Below, in pieces: positions 48,601 through 59,143 of a stretch of DNA of 64,000 bases; position 1 is the first letter of the stretch; every line of letters begins with the position of its first letter. The notes under the pieces were generated by a model. The model was given only the letters and a program-made list of their open reading frames with translations. It ran no database searches and was not told the origin of the DNA. The position numbers were made by a program, and so were the translations under genes. Origin of the DNA: Labyrinthula sp. Ha (lineage: Eukaryota; Sar; Bigyra; Labyrinthulida; Labyrinthulaceae); assembly GCA_015227615.1 (NCBI GenBank), contig JAALGZ010000017.1:186001-250000 (forward strand), given 5' to 3'.

Positions 48601-49072
48601 AGTGTTCTTCAATTTAAACTCCAAACTCTTGAAATCTCATATATTCAAAACAATTTTATATTTTCTATAATTCAATACAAGATTACCAATCTCAATATTA
48701 ATTTATTAAAACTTTGTTCTATATTTATAATTACAAGATTTCATAAATCGTATTTTTTACTTTCAGTTAAAAAACTTAGAATTACTATTTTTTATCTAGC
48801 ACACGGCCTGAATAAAAAATAATAACTACATATTAAATCGAGACAAGAGTAATAAATATCAATAACTCTCATCTCAATACAAATAATACCTAAAAACATT
48901 ATATAATTAATACCGAGACAGATTCTCATGAGAATGAATATATTTTATTACGTAGTACAGAACTAATATAATATAACTCTGCTACTCTTAGAATACATTA
49001 TTTAATACGCTATTTATTCCAGTCATAAGCGTATCAAAATATTAAATACATATTTGAAAATATATAAATTAA
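42643..49072. other. 6.4-kb gene desert
   Basis: No supportable gene. Frames of 60-95 codons here start at TTG/GTG or have chance composition. At 43755-43860 a translated stretch faintly resembles copia RNase H and may be an eroded fossil. A perfect 14-bp palindrome (attctcatgagaat) lies at 48922-48935, about 140 bp upstream of the membrane-protein gene. A somewhat G+C-richer patch near 45,340-45,500 is unexplained. Confidence 0.4.
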
Positions 49073-50098
49073 ATGTGTTTAAAACTAAATCCAACTTCTA
49101 TTTGTGGTTTTGGAATATGTGATACAAATTCAAATATATCTATTTGCTCTTGTTCTCCTGGATGGACACTTTCGATTGAATTTGGTCAAGATGTTTCACA
49201 AGCAACTTGTCTTACAAATACAACTATCCTCCTTTTTCTTTTTTCTTTCGCTTTACTTCTCGTTCTCATCAGTCTTTACAAACACCTTACCTTCATCACA
49301 CGACTTTCCCAACTCAAGCGCTTAATCCCCTACTTAGTTATCCTCCTTTCCTCTATCATAATCTGTATCTCTTTCTTATACATGTACGCAACTTCTTCCA
49401 CATTCAATATCCTTAATCACCTCCATATCCTCCTTCCAATCTCAATCCTCTTCCTATCCCTCAACTTTTCTCACGGTGTATTCAATTACAAGTACATCCG
49501 TGCACAACACCGAACTCTATTTCTGAAATCCCCTACATTCACTCGTCAAATAAACCTCACACTCTACTCCACTTATATCCTCATCTTCCTCGGTTTCTTT
49601 GCCTTCTTCTGCATGCTACTATCTACAAACACCCCAACTCCATCCTCCTCCCTCTTATGTCTTGGATTACTTCTCGAAGGATTAGCACTTGCAGGATACT
49701 CCATCCAGTTCTTCTTTGCAAGTTCTTTTCTTTTACGAGACATCAAAGAAATAGCAGCAACAACAGAATCACCAAGTTATGATAAAGTATCTAGAAACAT
49801 CTGCTTGACAAGACTTATTACCTCAATCCATACTGGAATACTCTCTACATGGCTACTGCTGAATTATTTCTCTCCTTTTGTCTTCACACTCTTCCCCTAC
49901 TTTCTAAGCCTACTTCTTTGTTCTTCTGTTCTTGTATCTTTATTTAACCTCATGAAACATAAAAGCAACAAACGACAATCCAAAATAAGTAAGTCCCCAT
50001 CTCCTTTTGCACAAAAGTCACTTGGAACATCTTCCATTCAACATGCTACTAAATCAAAATCCACAAAGCTACTCCTACAAAAAGAACATAGTTTATAA
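49073..50098 (+). CDS. EGF-like seven-helix membrane protein, paralogue 2
   Basis: Single-exon gene of 341 codons with the same layout as 33463-34509: ATG-Cys start, six-cysteine EGF-like module (residues 2-46), seven hydrophobic helices, and a basic Ser/Thr/Lys-rich tail. From 49091 to about 49523 the DNA matches 33481-33913 with about six differences. After codon 150 (RTLFLK) similarity falls sharply, although helix positions and motifs such as GLLLEGLAL, GYSI.FF.ASSFLLRD and SSSVLVSLFNL are kept. The stop at 50096-50098 is one base from the stop of the opposing de-N-acetylase gene. The role is inferred as a surface receptor or sensor; ligand unknown. Confidence 0.8.
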   Translation: MCLKLNPTSICGFGICDTNSNISICSCSPGWTLSIEFGQDVSQATCLTNTTILLFLFSFALLLVLISLYKHLTFITRLSQLKRLIPYLVILLSSIIICISFLYMYATSSTFNILNHLHILLPISILFLSLNFSHGVFNYKYIRAQHRTLFLKSPTFTRQINLTLYSTYILIFLGFFAFFCMLLSTNTPTPSSSLLCLGLLLEGLALAGYSIQFFFASSFLLRDIKEIAATTESPSYDKVSRNICLTRLITSIHTGILSTWLLLNYFSPFVFTLFPYFLSLLLCSSVLVSLFNLMKHKSNKRQSKISKSPSPFAQKSLGTSSIQHATKSKSTKLLLQKEHSL

Positions 50099-50099
50099 A

Positions 50100-50870
50100 C
50101 TAGTGCTTATGTATTTTGTATATGTTATAATAAGAATATGAAGAAAATTTTATAAAAAGTTTTCTATACCACGTAAATTGTGAACTATGACTTTCCATCG
50201 CTTTATATGTAAACTCACTGAAGATATTAAAATACATCTCTTCTCCTTCTTTCTTATACTTTAACTTATCAACACTCAAATACATCCACCATCCAAACTT
50301 TTCAAACAAACCAACTGTTTTCAACTGCATTAAATTTACTTTTTTCTCCTTTGCAAATAATAACTCACAACCTAAACTTGTTCTCTTATGATTTGGATGT
50401 CCAGAAATTCCATCCCCATCAAAACTCACAACAACAACATTTTCCAAACTCTTATCTTTTATAAACTGGCGCACTTCATTACAAATAACTTCAGGATCCC
50501 ATTTTTCTGCCTTTCCATCTTGAAGAGAGGGCGAATTCAACACTTTCAACCTCTGTTCAACTTCATCCGTGTTTTTAAAGGAGTAGTTGTTTAGTAGAGC
50601 ATTCTTCAACTCAATTTCTCTTCCTGCAGAGCCATGAGAGAGACAAATAACATAAAAGTTCTGTAGCGTAAATAAAAAAGGGGAGAAAAACATCGTCTCG
50701 TCATCCGGATGGGAGATTACGAGTAAGAACGTTGATGTGCTTGAAGCGGAAGAAGGTGTGTGCAGCATCTGTAGTTTGCAAAGTTCTTCTATGGATTTCT
50801 TGGATTTAAACCAGAAGGTTCCTAATCGGGCAATTAAGAAGATGAATACGAGGATTAGTTGTTCTATCAT
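50100..50870 (-). CDS. PIGL: N-acetylglucosaminyl-phosphatidylinositol de-N-acetylase (PIG-L type)
   Basis: A 256-residue protein of the PIG-L/LmbE family. It removes acetate from GlcNAc-PI in the second step of GPI-anchor synthesis, on the cytosolic face of the ER. An N-terminal hydrophobic segment (LILVFIFLIARLGTFWF, residues 4-20) anchors it. The zinc/catalytic signature SHPDDE is at about residues 53-58. The second metal-binding stretch appears as DGDGISGHPNHK near 152-163, and the C-terminal HSSQFTWYRKLF...SSYSYYN block is the eukaryotic PIG-L ending. LQDG before WDPE is also family-typical. Length matches the usual 250 or so. No intron is needed. It is convergent with the EGF-7TM gene, one base apart, so their 3' ends must overlap in the transcripts. 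Confidence 0.93.
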   Translation of the reverse strand: MIEQLILVFIFLIARLGTFWFKSKKSIEELCKLQMLHTPSSASSTSTFLLVISHPDDETMFFSPFLFTLQNFYVICLSHGSAGREIELKNALLNNYSFKNTDEVEQRLKVLNSPSLQDGKAEKWDPEVICNEVRQFIKDKSLENVVVVSFDGDGISGHPNHKRTSLGCELLFAKEKKVNLMQLKTVGLFEKFGWWMYLSVDKLKYKKEGEEMYFNIFSEFTYKAMESHSSQFTWYRKLFIKFSSYSYYNIYKIHKH

Positions 50871-51162
50871 TTAATTCTTTATCTTTTCTCTTTGTTTGTT
50901 TTCTTTTACCGGCAACTCGGATTCTGATGTTTTATTGGGGCGGTATCAATTCACTATTATGGAAATGAACTTTAACAAATGGGGTATTCTATCAACTGGG
51001 AGACTTCCGGTACCAAGAATTTAAGTAGTAGTATCATAGAGTTCACTAGAAATAAAAAACTGTGTTTACACTGCTATAATCTACTGTTAGGCGAATTGAT
51101 ATACCAATTTATGTAATGTTCCATAAATATATTTCCAATAGACGATCCTTACGCTGTAGTTG
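50871..51162. promoter_or_regulatory. Divergent intergenic region between PIG-L and GAR transformylase genes
   Basis: 292 bp separate the two start codons, which face away from each other, so both promoters must lie here. No motif shared with other starts in the window was seen. Confidence 0.4.
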
Positions 51163-51790
51163 ATGAAGAACGAGCCAAAGATAAGAGTAGGAGTTCTGGG
51201 TTCAACTAGAGGAACATCCAGCCAGTTCCTCTTTGAGAAAGCCCGGTTATCTACTGATTATGAAATATGTGTTGTTATTTCAAACAAGGAAGATGCAGGT
51301 ATATTGCAGAAAGCAAGCTCTTTCAACGTACCTGGAATTTATATTTCTTCTAAGGGTCTTAAGAGAGAAACGTTTGATGCTAAAGTAACACAAAAACTCA
51401 AAGAGTTTAAAGTTGATATTATTCTATGTATTGGTTACATGCGGATTTTGAGTAAAAGTTTTGTGGACACCTGGCAAGGAAGGGCTTTAAATGTCCATCC
51501 GAGTCTTTTACCCGAATTTGCCGGTGGGATGGATCTAGATGTGCATCAACAAGTCTTGAATGCAGGCAAAAAGGAAACTGGTTGCACAGGTATTACTTTT
51601 TGTTGTGTTTATTTTAGTGCATGTAGTTACAGAGGAAGTTGATGGTGGTCCAATTATTGTCCAGAAGAGGTGTGATGTGAAACAAGGGGATTCTAGTGAA
51701 GACTTGAAGCAACGAGTACAAGCTCTTGAAGGTCCTGCTTTGGAAGAAGCGTTGCTGATCGTCGGGAGAAGGAAGCAGTTGTCTAATTGA
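51163..51790 (+). CDS. Phosphoribosylglycinamide formyltransferase (PurN type)
   Basis: Two exons, 51163-51589 and 51618-51790, joined across a 28-nt intron (GTATTA...TTTTAG), give 199 residues. The enzyme transfers a formyl group from 10-formyl-THF to GAR in de novo purine synthesis. Visible features are an N-terminal VGVLGSTRGTSSQ (GAR-phosphate loop), the catalytic NVHPSLLP with Asn and His, and VTEEVDGGPI carrying the catalytic Asp. The last is restored only by splicing, which joins GCT to VHVVTEE. Length is typical of stand-alone bacterial-type PurN, unlike the trifunctional animal protein. The FAGGMDLDVH stretch replaces the more usual loop and marks a subgroup. Start at ATG 51163; no clear organelle-targeting extension. 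Confidence 0.93.
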
Positions 51791-51981
51791 GTTACTTGCT
51801 TTGTATTTTTCTTGGTAAGAGGTTAATTTGACTATTTCTTTATCTACAGACTTATTTTCATACTTCTCAATAATCAGGCCTAAACAGAAAGAAAAGAAAG
51901 AGTTTTACTTTTTCGCTTAAATAAGTTTAAAGATCCCATATGCCTCAGAAGATAGAGCCTCTATATTATAAGATGCAAACT

Positions 51982-53121
51982 CTACAACTTACTTTTTTGA
52001 ACTACTTTCTCTTGATAGTGTTCGTACGGATTAAACTCTCTCTGCAAAGGTCCATTAGCAAAGTCACTCATTACTTCTTGTAGATCTCTTCCTTCCCATA
52101 ATACTTTATATACAGCAGTACACAAAGGGACATGCACACCAAGCTCGTTCGCTAATCTAAAGATACTCTTACTTGTTTTTACACCCTCAGCCACAGTTTT
52201 CATGCTCTTGGCCATCTCTTCCATGGTTTCTCCCTTAGCTAATCTAGTTCCAACAGTATAATTTCTACTTTGCACACTAGTGCAAGTAAGCACTAGATCT
52301 CCTAACCCAGCAAGACCAGTCATCGTACTTGGATGAGCACCCTTAGCTATCGCAACTCTAGTTACTTCGCCCAAACCAATAGTAATTAGCATCGTAAGAG
52401 TATTATGCCCGAGTCCAAGTCCATGACTTGCTCCGCAGGCAATGGCAATAACATTTTTCATAGCTCCACAAATTTCAGCCCCAATAATATCAGTACCAGT
52501 AAACACTCTAAACCATGAGTCTGACATACAAAGCTGAACTTTTTCAGCAGTCTTTAAATTCTTTGAGGCAACTAAAACCGATGTAGGAACTCTTGTTGCA
52601 ACTTCTCTCGCAAAACTAGGTCCACTTAGAGCAGCCAAGTTAGCTTGGAATTTTCCAGGAAGCTCCTCAACTAAAATTTCATATGGCGTTAACAACGTTT
52701 CATTCTCCATTCCCTTCGTGCAACAAACCAAGGGAACATCCGTTGGAAGAAAGTGATGTTGCTGAACCACAACTTGGCGTAAAAACGGTGTAGGAATGAC
52801 AATCAATACTATCTCAGCGCCTTCCAAACTGGCTTTGAAATCAGTCGTCGCGGTTACGTTTTTATGTAACGGCACATCTGGCAAGAAAACCTGGTTCTTA
52901 TTGTTCTTGTTGATATCATCAGCCACCTCTGGCTCCAAGACCCACATTGTTGTCTTAATTTGATTCCTTGCAAGTACCTAAACGCGGAAATGAATACTCA
53001 AGCATAAAAATACTTGTGCCATTGCTGTTCCAAAAGCTCCACCCCCGAGTACAGTTGCTCTTTCTACATTATGTTTTGGTTGTTGAGGAGAAGATCCATC
53101 TTTTGTTGCTTTAGCTCCCAT
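51982..53121 (-). CDS. NAD-dependent glycerol-3-phosphate dehydrogenase with C-terminal SKL
   Basis: Exons 53121-53014 and 52977-51982 (36-nt intron, GTATTT...TTTAG, containing an in-frame stop) give 367 residues. It interconverts dihydroxyacetone phosphate and glycerol 3-phosphate. The nucleotide-binding loop GGGAFGTAMA lies at residues 26-35, next to the exon junction. IPTPFLR, CTKGMENETL, LSGPSFAREV, the GAMKNVIAIACG block with the catalytic Lys, and LAGLGDLVLTC with SRNYTVG are all present, so it is the GpsA-like family. It ends in Ser-Lys-Leu, a type-1 peroxisomal targeting signal, as in Leishmania glycosomal GPDH. Peroxisome or glycosome import is therefore inferred, pointing to a redox shuttle or ether-lipid role. 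It shares a 222-bp divergent promoter region with the Pet100-like gene. Confidence 0.95.
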
Positions 53122-53343
53122 TCTTCACGAAACTGTTTTTGTTGATTTCAGTGTTTAACAGATAGGTTTCAACGATGAAATTACTTTGGTTTTATTAAGG
53201 TAATGAAGTACAGCGATGACGTAATTCTTTCCCGTCTACAAAGATACTACAATTATATTTTATTATTGCCCAAAATATTAATTTCCCAAAATAAGTATCA
53301 GCGAACTTTAGCCGTTTGATAAAGTTAAAGGAAAGTTAATAGA

Positions 53344-53550
53344 ATGAAGATATCGCGTCAAGTTTTGGAGTTTGGAGTGTTGTTTACAATCCCAGTTGTT
53401 GGAATATATACTTATGGTTACTTTTATGCACCTACAAAACAAGAATTGAATGAAGATTTGCACATCCGATACAAAGACTCTATAAAAAGGGCAGAGGAAA
53501 ATAACAAGCGGTTCTTTGAGCACTTGAAAGAACAAATAGATAAGAAATAA
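53344..53550 (+). CDS. Small mitochondrial protein, Pet100-like
   Basis: 68 residues from ATG. KISRQVLEFGVLFTIPVVGI then YTYGYFYAP gives one membrane helix (about 8-28), followed by a charged, helical Lys/Glu tail. The order of short basic N-terminus, aromatic/aliphatic helix with a 'FP' or 'IPV' turn, and charged tail is that of Pet100, a cytochrome c oxidase assembly factor of the inner mitochondrial membrane, and the length fits (about 70-110). Sequence identity is low, and other small inner-membrane proteins have similar shape. The neighbouring gene is mitochondrial ACP, transcribed towards it with 13 nt between stops, which fits but does not prove a mitochondrial role. Confidence 0.5.
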   Translation: MKISRQVLEFGVLFTIPVVGIYTYGYFYAPTKQELNEDLHIRYKDSIKRAEENNKRFFEHLKEQIDKK

Positions 53551-53563
53551 ACCCTATTAAGAT

Positions 53564-54021
53564 TTACATTGCTCTTGGATGCGCCACGATGAACTTAATG
53601 GCATCCTCTACTGTCAGAATTTTTTCTGCCTCTGCATCTGGAATTTCAACAACAAACTCCTCTTCGATTGCCATCACCACCTCAACAGCATCAAGAGAAT
53701 CTAACCCAAGATCTAAACATAAAAAACAACTTCACAACTATACCTTTTGAAAAATCTGAGGTCTTAGTTACTTTTGATGCATCCACCTTTTCAAAGTTTT
53801 GAAGCACAGTTATTACACGATCAGTGACGTCGGTTTCATCGAGAAATGCGGTAGCGGAAAAGCTTCGAAAAGGTTGAAGTGATGTGGACGCTGATGGCCT
53901 TGAAAGTGAGAGTGAACACTTTGAAGATAACCTTTGAAGCTAAATAAGTAAGACAGAAATAAACAAATACGTTGATCACTTGTTTGTTTGCTGATTTAAG
54001 ATGTCTTAAAGAGTTGTACAT
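53564..54021 (-). CDS. Mitochondrial acyl carrier protein
   Basis: Three exons (54021-53980, 53939-53744, 53712-53564) with 40-nt and 31-nt introns give 128 residues. Residues 1-48 or so are rich in Ser, Arg, Lys and Leu without acids ([14 protein letters not shown], then ...[10 protein letters not shown]), a mitochondrial presequence. The mature part has the phosphopantetheine site [19 protein letters not shown] with Ser in DSL, then [20 protein letters not shown], the usual ACP ending. It carries acyl chains in mitochondrial type II fatty acid/lipoate synthesis and is also a complex I and Fe-S assembly partner. The upstream in-frame codon at 54058-54060 is TTG, so ATG 54021 is chosen. Intron 1 starts GTGATC, the only non-GTAT donor among the nine. 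Confidence 0.95.
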
Positions 54022-54062
54022 TCTATTTGCTATTGTCGTTGGATTTTGATTTAAGATCAATG

Positions 54063-54074
54063 GGCCACATGGCC
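54063..54074. promoter_or_regulatory. Palindrome-like motif GGCCACATGGCC upstream of ACP
   Basis: Lies 41 nt upstream of the ACP ATG. On the gene strand it reads GGCCATGTGGCC, one base from the perfect palindrome GGCCATATGGCC found twice before the sulfotransferase-GT8 gene. Such G+C-rich words are rare in this DNA. A protein-binding promoter element is inferred. Confidence 0.45.
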
Positions 54075-57000
54075 AGAAATATTTAGCAATTTATCAAAAA
54101 AACATGTTGGTGATATTTTGGGCAAAATTTCAGTTGAACATAAAGCTATTACTTATTAGAATAGTATTGAATTTAAATGATAACTTAGACACTGTTGATT
54201 TCTTTAAAATAAGAGGATAATTTAAGTATTCTGTGTTTATTATTTCAAAAAAACTATTTAGATAAGTATTAGTAAGAAATGACTCCCCTTTCAACGAAGA
54301 AAAGTAACTAGATGATTAATGGTACATTTGACTAGTTCTATTTTTCAATGAATTTATATGTGGCTCAAATTTCAGTAGTGAACATCAAATCTTGCAAGTT
54401 AATATAATTATCTCAGAAGCATATTGAGTTTTTAGTTTCCCAAATATGTTTTGCTCGGTTACCCAGCTTTGTAAAATAAGTTAAGTACTGTCCTGCGATA
54501 GAGGCTAAGATATGCTGACTTGAGCAATAAACACAAAGCACAGAGTGTATTATATATGTTGTTTATTAAAATCTGATTCTAGTGAATTCAAATATAGATG
54601 TTGGCTATGGGAAAGTTAAGATGCAAGAATCTACATAGAGTTGGTACCAAGTCATTAGAATTTAGGGCTTCAAGTGGAACCCTAAGTCAATCCACAATTA
54701 TAATAAATGGTTTGCAAAGATAGCAGCTATCCTGAAGTACTGTAGGGATCCATATAACGGGATGATGCAAGTATCGCTCCCGTAGTCTCCTCGTATCAAC
54801 GAGTACATGGCGTAGATAATCAGAACTATAAAACTATAATGATAACTATGTTAGCGCCTTTCGATTATTATGTAAATGAAATTAAAGAAAGAACTTAAAT
54901 GAACTGTGGAACATATAGTGTTGGCTACTAAAATAAAACCTGGTTTCAGAAATAGATGGGTTTCTGCTCAAGGTATATAGAAATTGAATTATATTGAACA
55001 CTAAATAAGCGATAGACAAAATAAACATACTTATGGTCGAACTCTGTATAACTAACATCACTTTATTCTTCTAAAGAGATTGCATTTATTTCTGGAACAA
55101 CGTTCTAAATCTCTATCAACTAATTTTGGTAGACATCTACGCTTACTCTAAATATAGGTTACATGCTTCTATTAAGAGTTATGAAAAAAAAATATATATA
55201 TAATTATTAAACTTCTTTAGAATATGTCATTAGTGAATTCTGTTAATATATATTCTGATTTATTGCTGGAATTCAGATATAAACAATAACATAATTTTAA
55301 TAAAATTGATTTTATGTAGTTGCTTTTCAACATGACATATTTTGGGATATTTAGAATATAGTTTTCCCATAACTGGGCAAAATGTTTCTTTTTTGAATAA
55401 CATGATAATAGCTAGTAATATAGTAACTTGAATAAGGGTACAGTTCTAGATATTTCATTGAATTATTCATGCTTTACGAAAAAAACCCAATTACAATAAA
55501 AAAGAAACCACATAAGAGCTTTATGAAGGAATAGAAATTTCTAAGTAAGTTCTTTGCTCACAATTCAGGAAGTTTTATTTCGATTTAGTAATTTTTTAAT
55601 CATCCTCATGATTTAAAATTGGTAGGCTTGCTATTTCGTATGAACTAAAAAAAGCCTCCTGAAGAGTTCACTAAAAGAAGTGAGCTTGACTTTGCAGCAC
55701 AATTGTAGAGCCATATGCTTAAGAGGATAAAACTAAGTGGAAGTACCTGGATGAATCCTTAGACTAACAGTAGTCTTTAACTTCAGAAAAATCGAGAAAT
55801 AATGATAAGAGAGGATGTGATAAGTTTTACATAACTCTTGGAGGATAATGCGCATTATTATAAGTAGGAGAGACTTATAACTTCAATACTAACCATATCA
55901 ACATAGAAAATATTGCATGGATTGAAGGAAAAATTATCACATTTGCTTAAATGAAGTTTTCAACAAACAATTTTTTCCATGTACGCCTTAAGAAGTATCA
56001 GTTGCAAATTAGGAAAGTTTGAATAAATGAACTAACCATATTTCTAATTCACGAGGTAATTTGCGTTATAAATAATGTATCATGTAACGAAGGTGAAAAA
56101 TAGGATTTGATCATCTTGATAAGGAAATCATTTGGTTTGATGATCTTTTGTGAATTCCTTATGTATATCTCTGCGTCAAACCTAATGCCTCTATTTTATT
56201 TCATTTAAGAAATAAAGAAAGTAGAAACAAAGAAAAAGTTTAACTTAAGGTATAAATAAAATCACGATACAAATTTAACATAATTGGATAAAGAAAATAA
56301 AGCTCATCATCATATTTTAAATAAAAGGGATCTACCACTGTCTTACTTTGTAAAAGAGAAAAATAGCTTATGAGATATGTTTAACGTATTATTTATTTAC
56401 GCAACAAAGAAAAGCGGGTATTCATGAGCAAAATTTCTTACGACAATATTCTCTTTTCTATATAAAATTCAGGAAACAAGGTATTTGGAAGAATTTAACT
56501 AGGATGTGGATCAACAAGACGTAATATATGCTTATGAAAATAAAAATTAGATCAGCAAGAATTTCTTTAGAAAATTCAAATGGATAAATCATGACAAATT
56601 ATGTTTCAAAGAGGGTTGTTCTTTATGGGAAAGTAGTTTTAAGATATAATTGGATGAACTATACTATTGCTCAAAATATAGGATGAACTATGTACTTAGA
56701 GCCAACAAATTATTCAGGAAGTTCGGAGCTTGCATTGATAATATTTAAAACCTAATATATAACTCTTGCTAACTAGTTTATTTCTTATCTTCTTCTACAT
56801 TAATCTTCGGTAAATTATCTGGCAATGGTAATTTTTGTATCAATCTGTCTTCATTAGTGTTTAAGCTTATTTACTGTTAGTACTGCTGCATCTGAGTTAC
56901 TTAGTTTTTCTATTCTATTTTTAAAGAAAAGGAAAGTTAAATAAATTGTTAACAAGTACGTAGCTCTTTCCCTATTAAATTGTGAAAAGCAGCTCTTTGA

Positions 57001-58757
57001 ACTTTTAATATATGCTGTAGTTGGGATTTAAATTACTCCAACTTGGCATGATACAAAAAATATCTTTCAACTCTATGTTCCAAATTAAAATTTATCATAA
57101 AAGTATGGTTCAAGGCACTTAGTTTTCTTCAGAGCTGGATCATCTGTTATATAAGAAAGTAAAACACTTTGATCTTAAGCAACTTATCTACAATAGTTTG
57201 CCTAACCCGTGGAAAGGCTAAGTTATATATCCTTCATCAAAGTAATTTGTTAATATGTGGTAAGTTTAATAATGTTTCCTCTATTCACTGTTTAACTCAT
57301 TAATTTAGTTCAATACTTCTGTGCACATATTAATCTAAGAAAAGAGTTCCATTAAAGATATTTTCTTCATAAATGCAGAATTATATGCTCTTTTTACTTG
57401 CAGTACCACATAAAGGTTCACCCTACGATATGGAAAAAGAAATTCGAAAGCACCTATGATTAATTGCCATGAAGTGCTGCAATGAAACAAAACGGGTGTC
57501 TCGCTTTTAACTTATATTTAGAAAAACAGAAGAACTAAAGTTGTGATTTGAGATAAAGCTCTATCGATTATTAAGCTTGGAAACAGTTGCTCTTGAAACA
57601 ACTTTATGAATTATATGCGCTTCTAGAGGTCACCTAGAACAAAATGTGACTTCATTAGTTTACACTTGATCATCTAGCTCTAGAATTGAATTCCAGCACA
57701 TCTATATCTGGTGATTCAGCAATTGTTTTTTTTTCTCAGAGGGTACAATATAAATATCTTTGAAATGGGCAAAGAATGGTCTTCAACAAGACATGGTGGA
57801 GTAAGAGCTAAATTTTGTTTTGCTACCCAAGATAAAGTAGGTGGCTGAAGTTGGTTATTTTTAATTGGACAGCATCTGTACAGAAATGCTTTGTTTGATC
57901 ATTTAATACCTTCATACACAATTTTTGAATATGTTTATATTATTTTGTACTTTTACTACCTCAGGTTTAAGACATCTGAACCAACAATTCATTACCCGGA
58001 ATATTCTATTTTAACTTTACTAAAGCAATAAAGAGATTAGCCGTAAGCAAAGTTTAAGGTAGATTTCATTTCCCTCTCTTGGCAATAGCTTGTTCTTAAT
58101 GGGAAAATAAGAAAATTAAATGGAGATGCACTAAAAAAGTGAATATTACTAACAATTTGTTAGAGGAAGAACGTATACAGCTCTCAAGACAAATAAAAAG
58201 AGAGCTGGGTAAAATTTATTATCCGTTTTTTGTATATTCTATCGCCGTTTGAGATTTAATAAACCTACATTTCTTTTCAGTATGAACATTCATTAACGAC
58301 TCTAACCTAGTTGAGCACTCTCACCACCAGAATAATAGACAAGATTTTCATTTTGTATTTATGCAAGTTGGAAAATTTATTTTTCTATGCGTTTTGCTCC
58401 ATGCAAAAAGTATAGCCTTCGTATTCTTACAAAAAAGAGGCATCAATAATTTATTTTCAACTTGAAACACGGTTGTAATCTCTTTCTGTTTGTCTACTAC
58501 TAAATTAACTTCTCTACTGACATAAGTTCTAACTAAGGCACTTCTATAGAAAAATTAAACTTTATCAACTAAGTTATCTTTTTATATATTCTTTCAAAAA
58601 TAGACAATAACTATCTCTCTAAATAAATAATGTATTATTATTTAAATTTCCCAAAATATATATATTGGGAACAAATTGGAACACTTTGCACTGAAATAAC
58701 CAATAAATGAACTGTTTAATCAGTACATAAATCAACTGTAACAAAAATATTTGATTA
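54075..58757. other. 4.7-kb gene-free stretch between two gene islands
   Basis: No frame of note on either strand; stops are dense throughout. A small hairpin (CTCGT-atca-ACGAG) lies near 54794-54807. Nothing resembling a tRNA, rRNA or mobile element was recognised. The absence even of decayed coding sequence sets it apart from the deserts at 20-33 kb. Confidence 0.45.
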
Positions 58758-59143
58758 ATGAAAGGTCCCTTTTCAACACTAAGACATGAAATAAATACTA
58801 TAGATGATGATCAATTAACAAAAGGTTTAGATACATCTATAGCTGTTTCTTCTTTTCATCCAATAGACTTGAAAATATCTAACTTTACTTGTATATATTT
58901 TATATTCAGTGTTATTTTTTCTTAGTTGATACAAATGCAAAATCTAATACAAGAGTAATATCTGAACAAAACGCACTTGAATTAGCTGAGTTAGTAGCAT
59001 ATATACCAAAACAAAAGAAAAAACAATTTTCAGAGGAAGAAATGAAAAGAATGAGTCTCTGTGCTGAAAGTTTCTTCTTTTACTTTTCTGGTTTTAGTTT
59101 GTTTATTGCGTTTCTATGTTTACTTTGGATATTACTTTTTTGA
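58758..59143 (+). CDS. Single-span membrane protein of unknown function, paralogue 1
   Basis: Exons 58758-58890 and 58926-59143 (35-nt intron, GTATAT...CTTAG, phase 1) give 116 residues. The N-terminal half is acidic and polar and carries SIAVSSFHP. A Lys-rich stretch (PKQKKKQFSEEEMKR) precedes one long C-terminal hydrophobic helix (FFFYFSGFSLFIAFLCLLWI) that ends the protein, so a tail-anchored or type II topology is expected. The gene at 59705 has the same plan: a similar VSTFHP motif just before an intron at the same place and phase, exon 2 starting TTGATAC, then a Lys-rich stretch and a helix. The two are probably tandem duplicates. This copy lacks the Cys-rich outer domain. Function unknown. 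Confidence 0.7.

Noticed and set aside
48273-48822. Two frames of 68 and 95 codons just upstream of the second EGF-7TM gene
   Set aside because: Neither starts at ATG where the frame opens, and both are Ile/Asn/Tyr/Leu-rich. No splice links them to the downstream gene, whose ATG is conserved with its paralogue.
54022-54060. 13-codon upstream extension of the ACP reading frame
   Set aside because: The first codon is TTG, not ATG; the ATG at 54021 already gives a good mitochondrial presequence.
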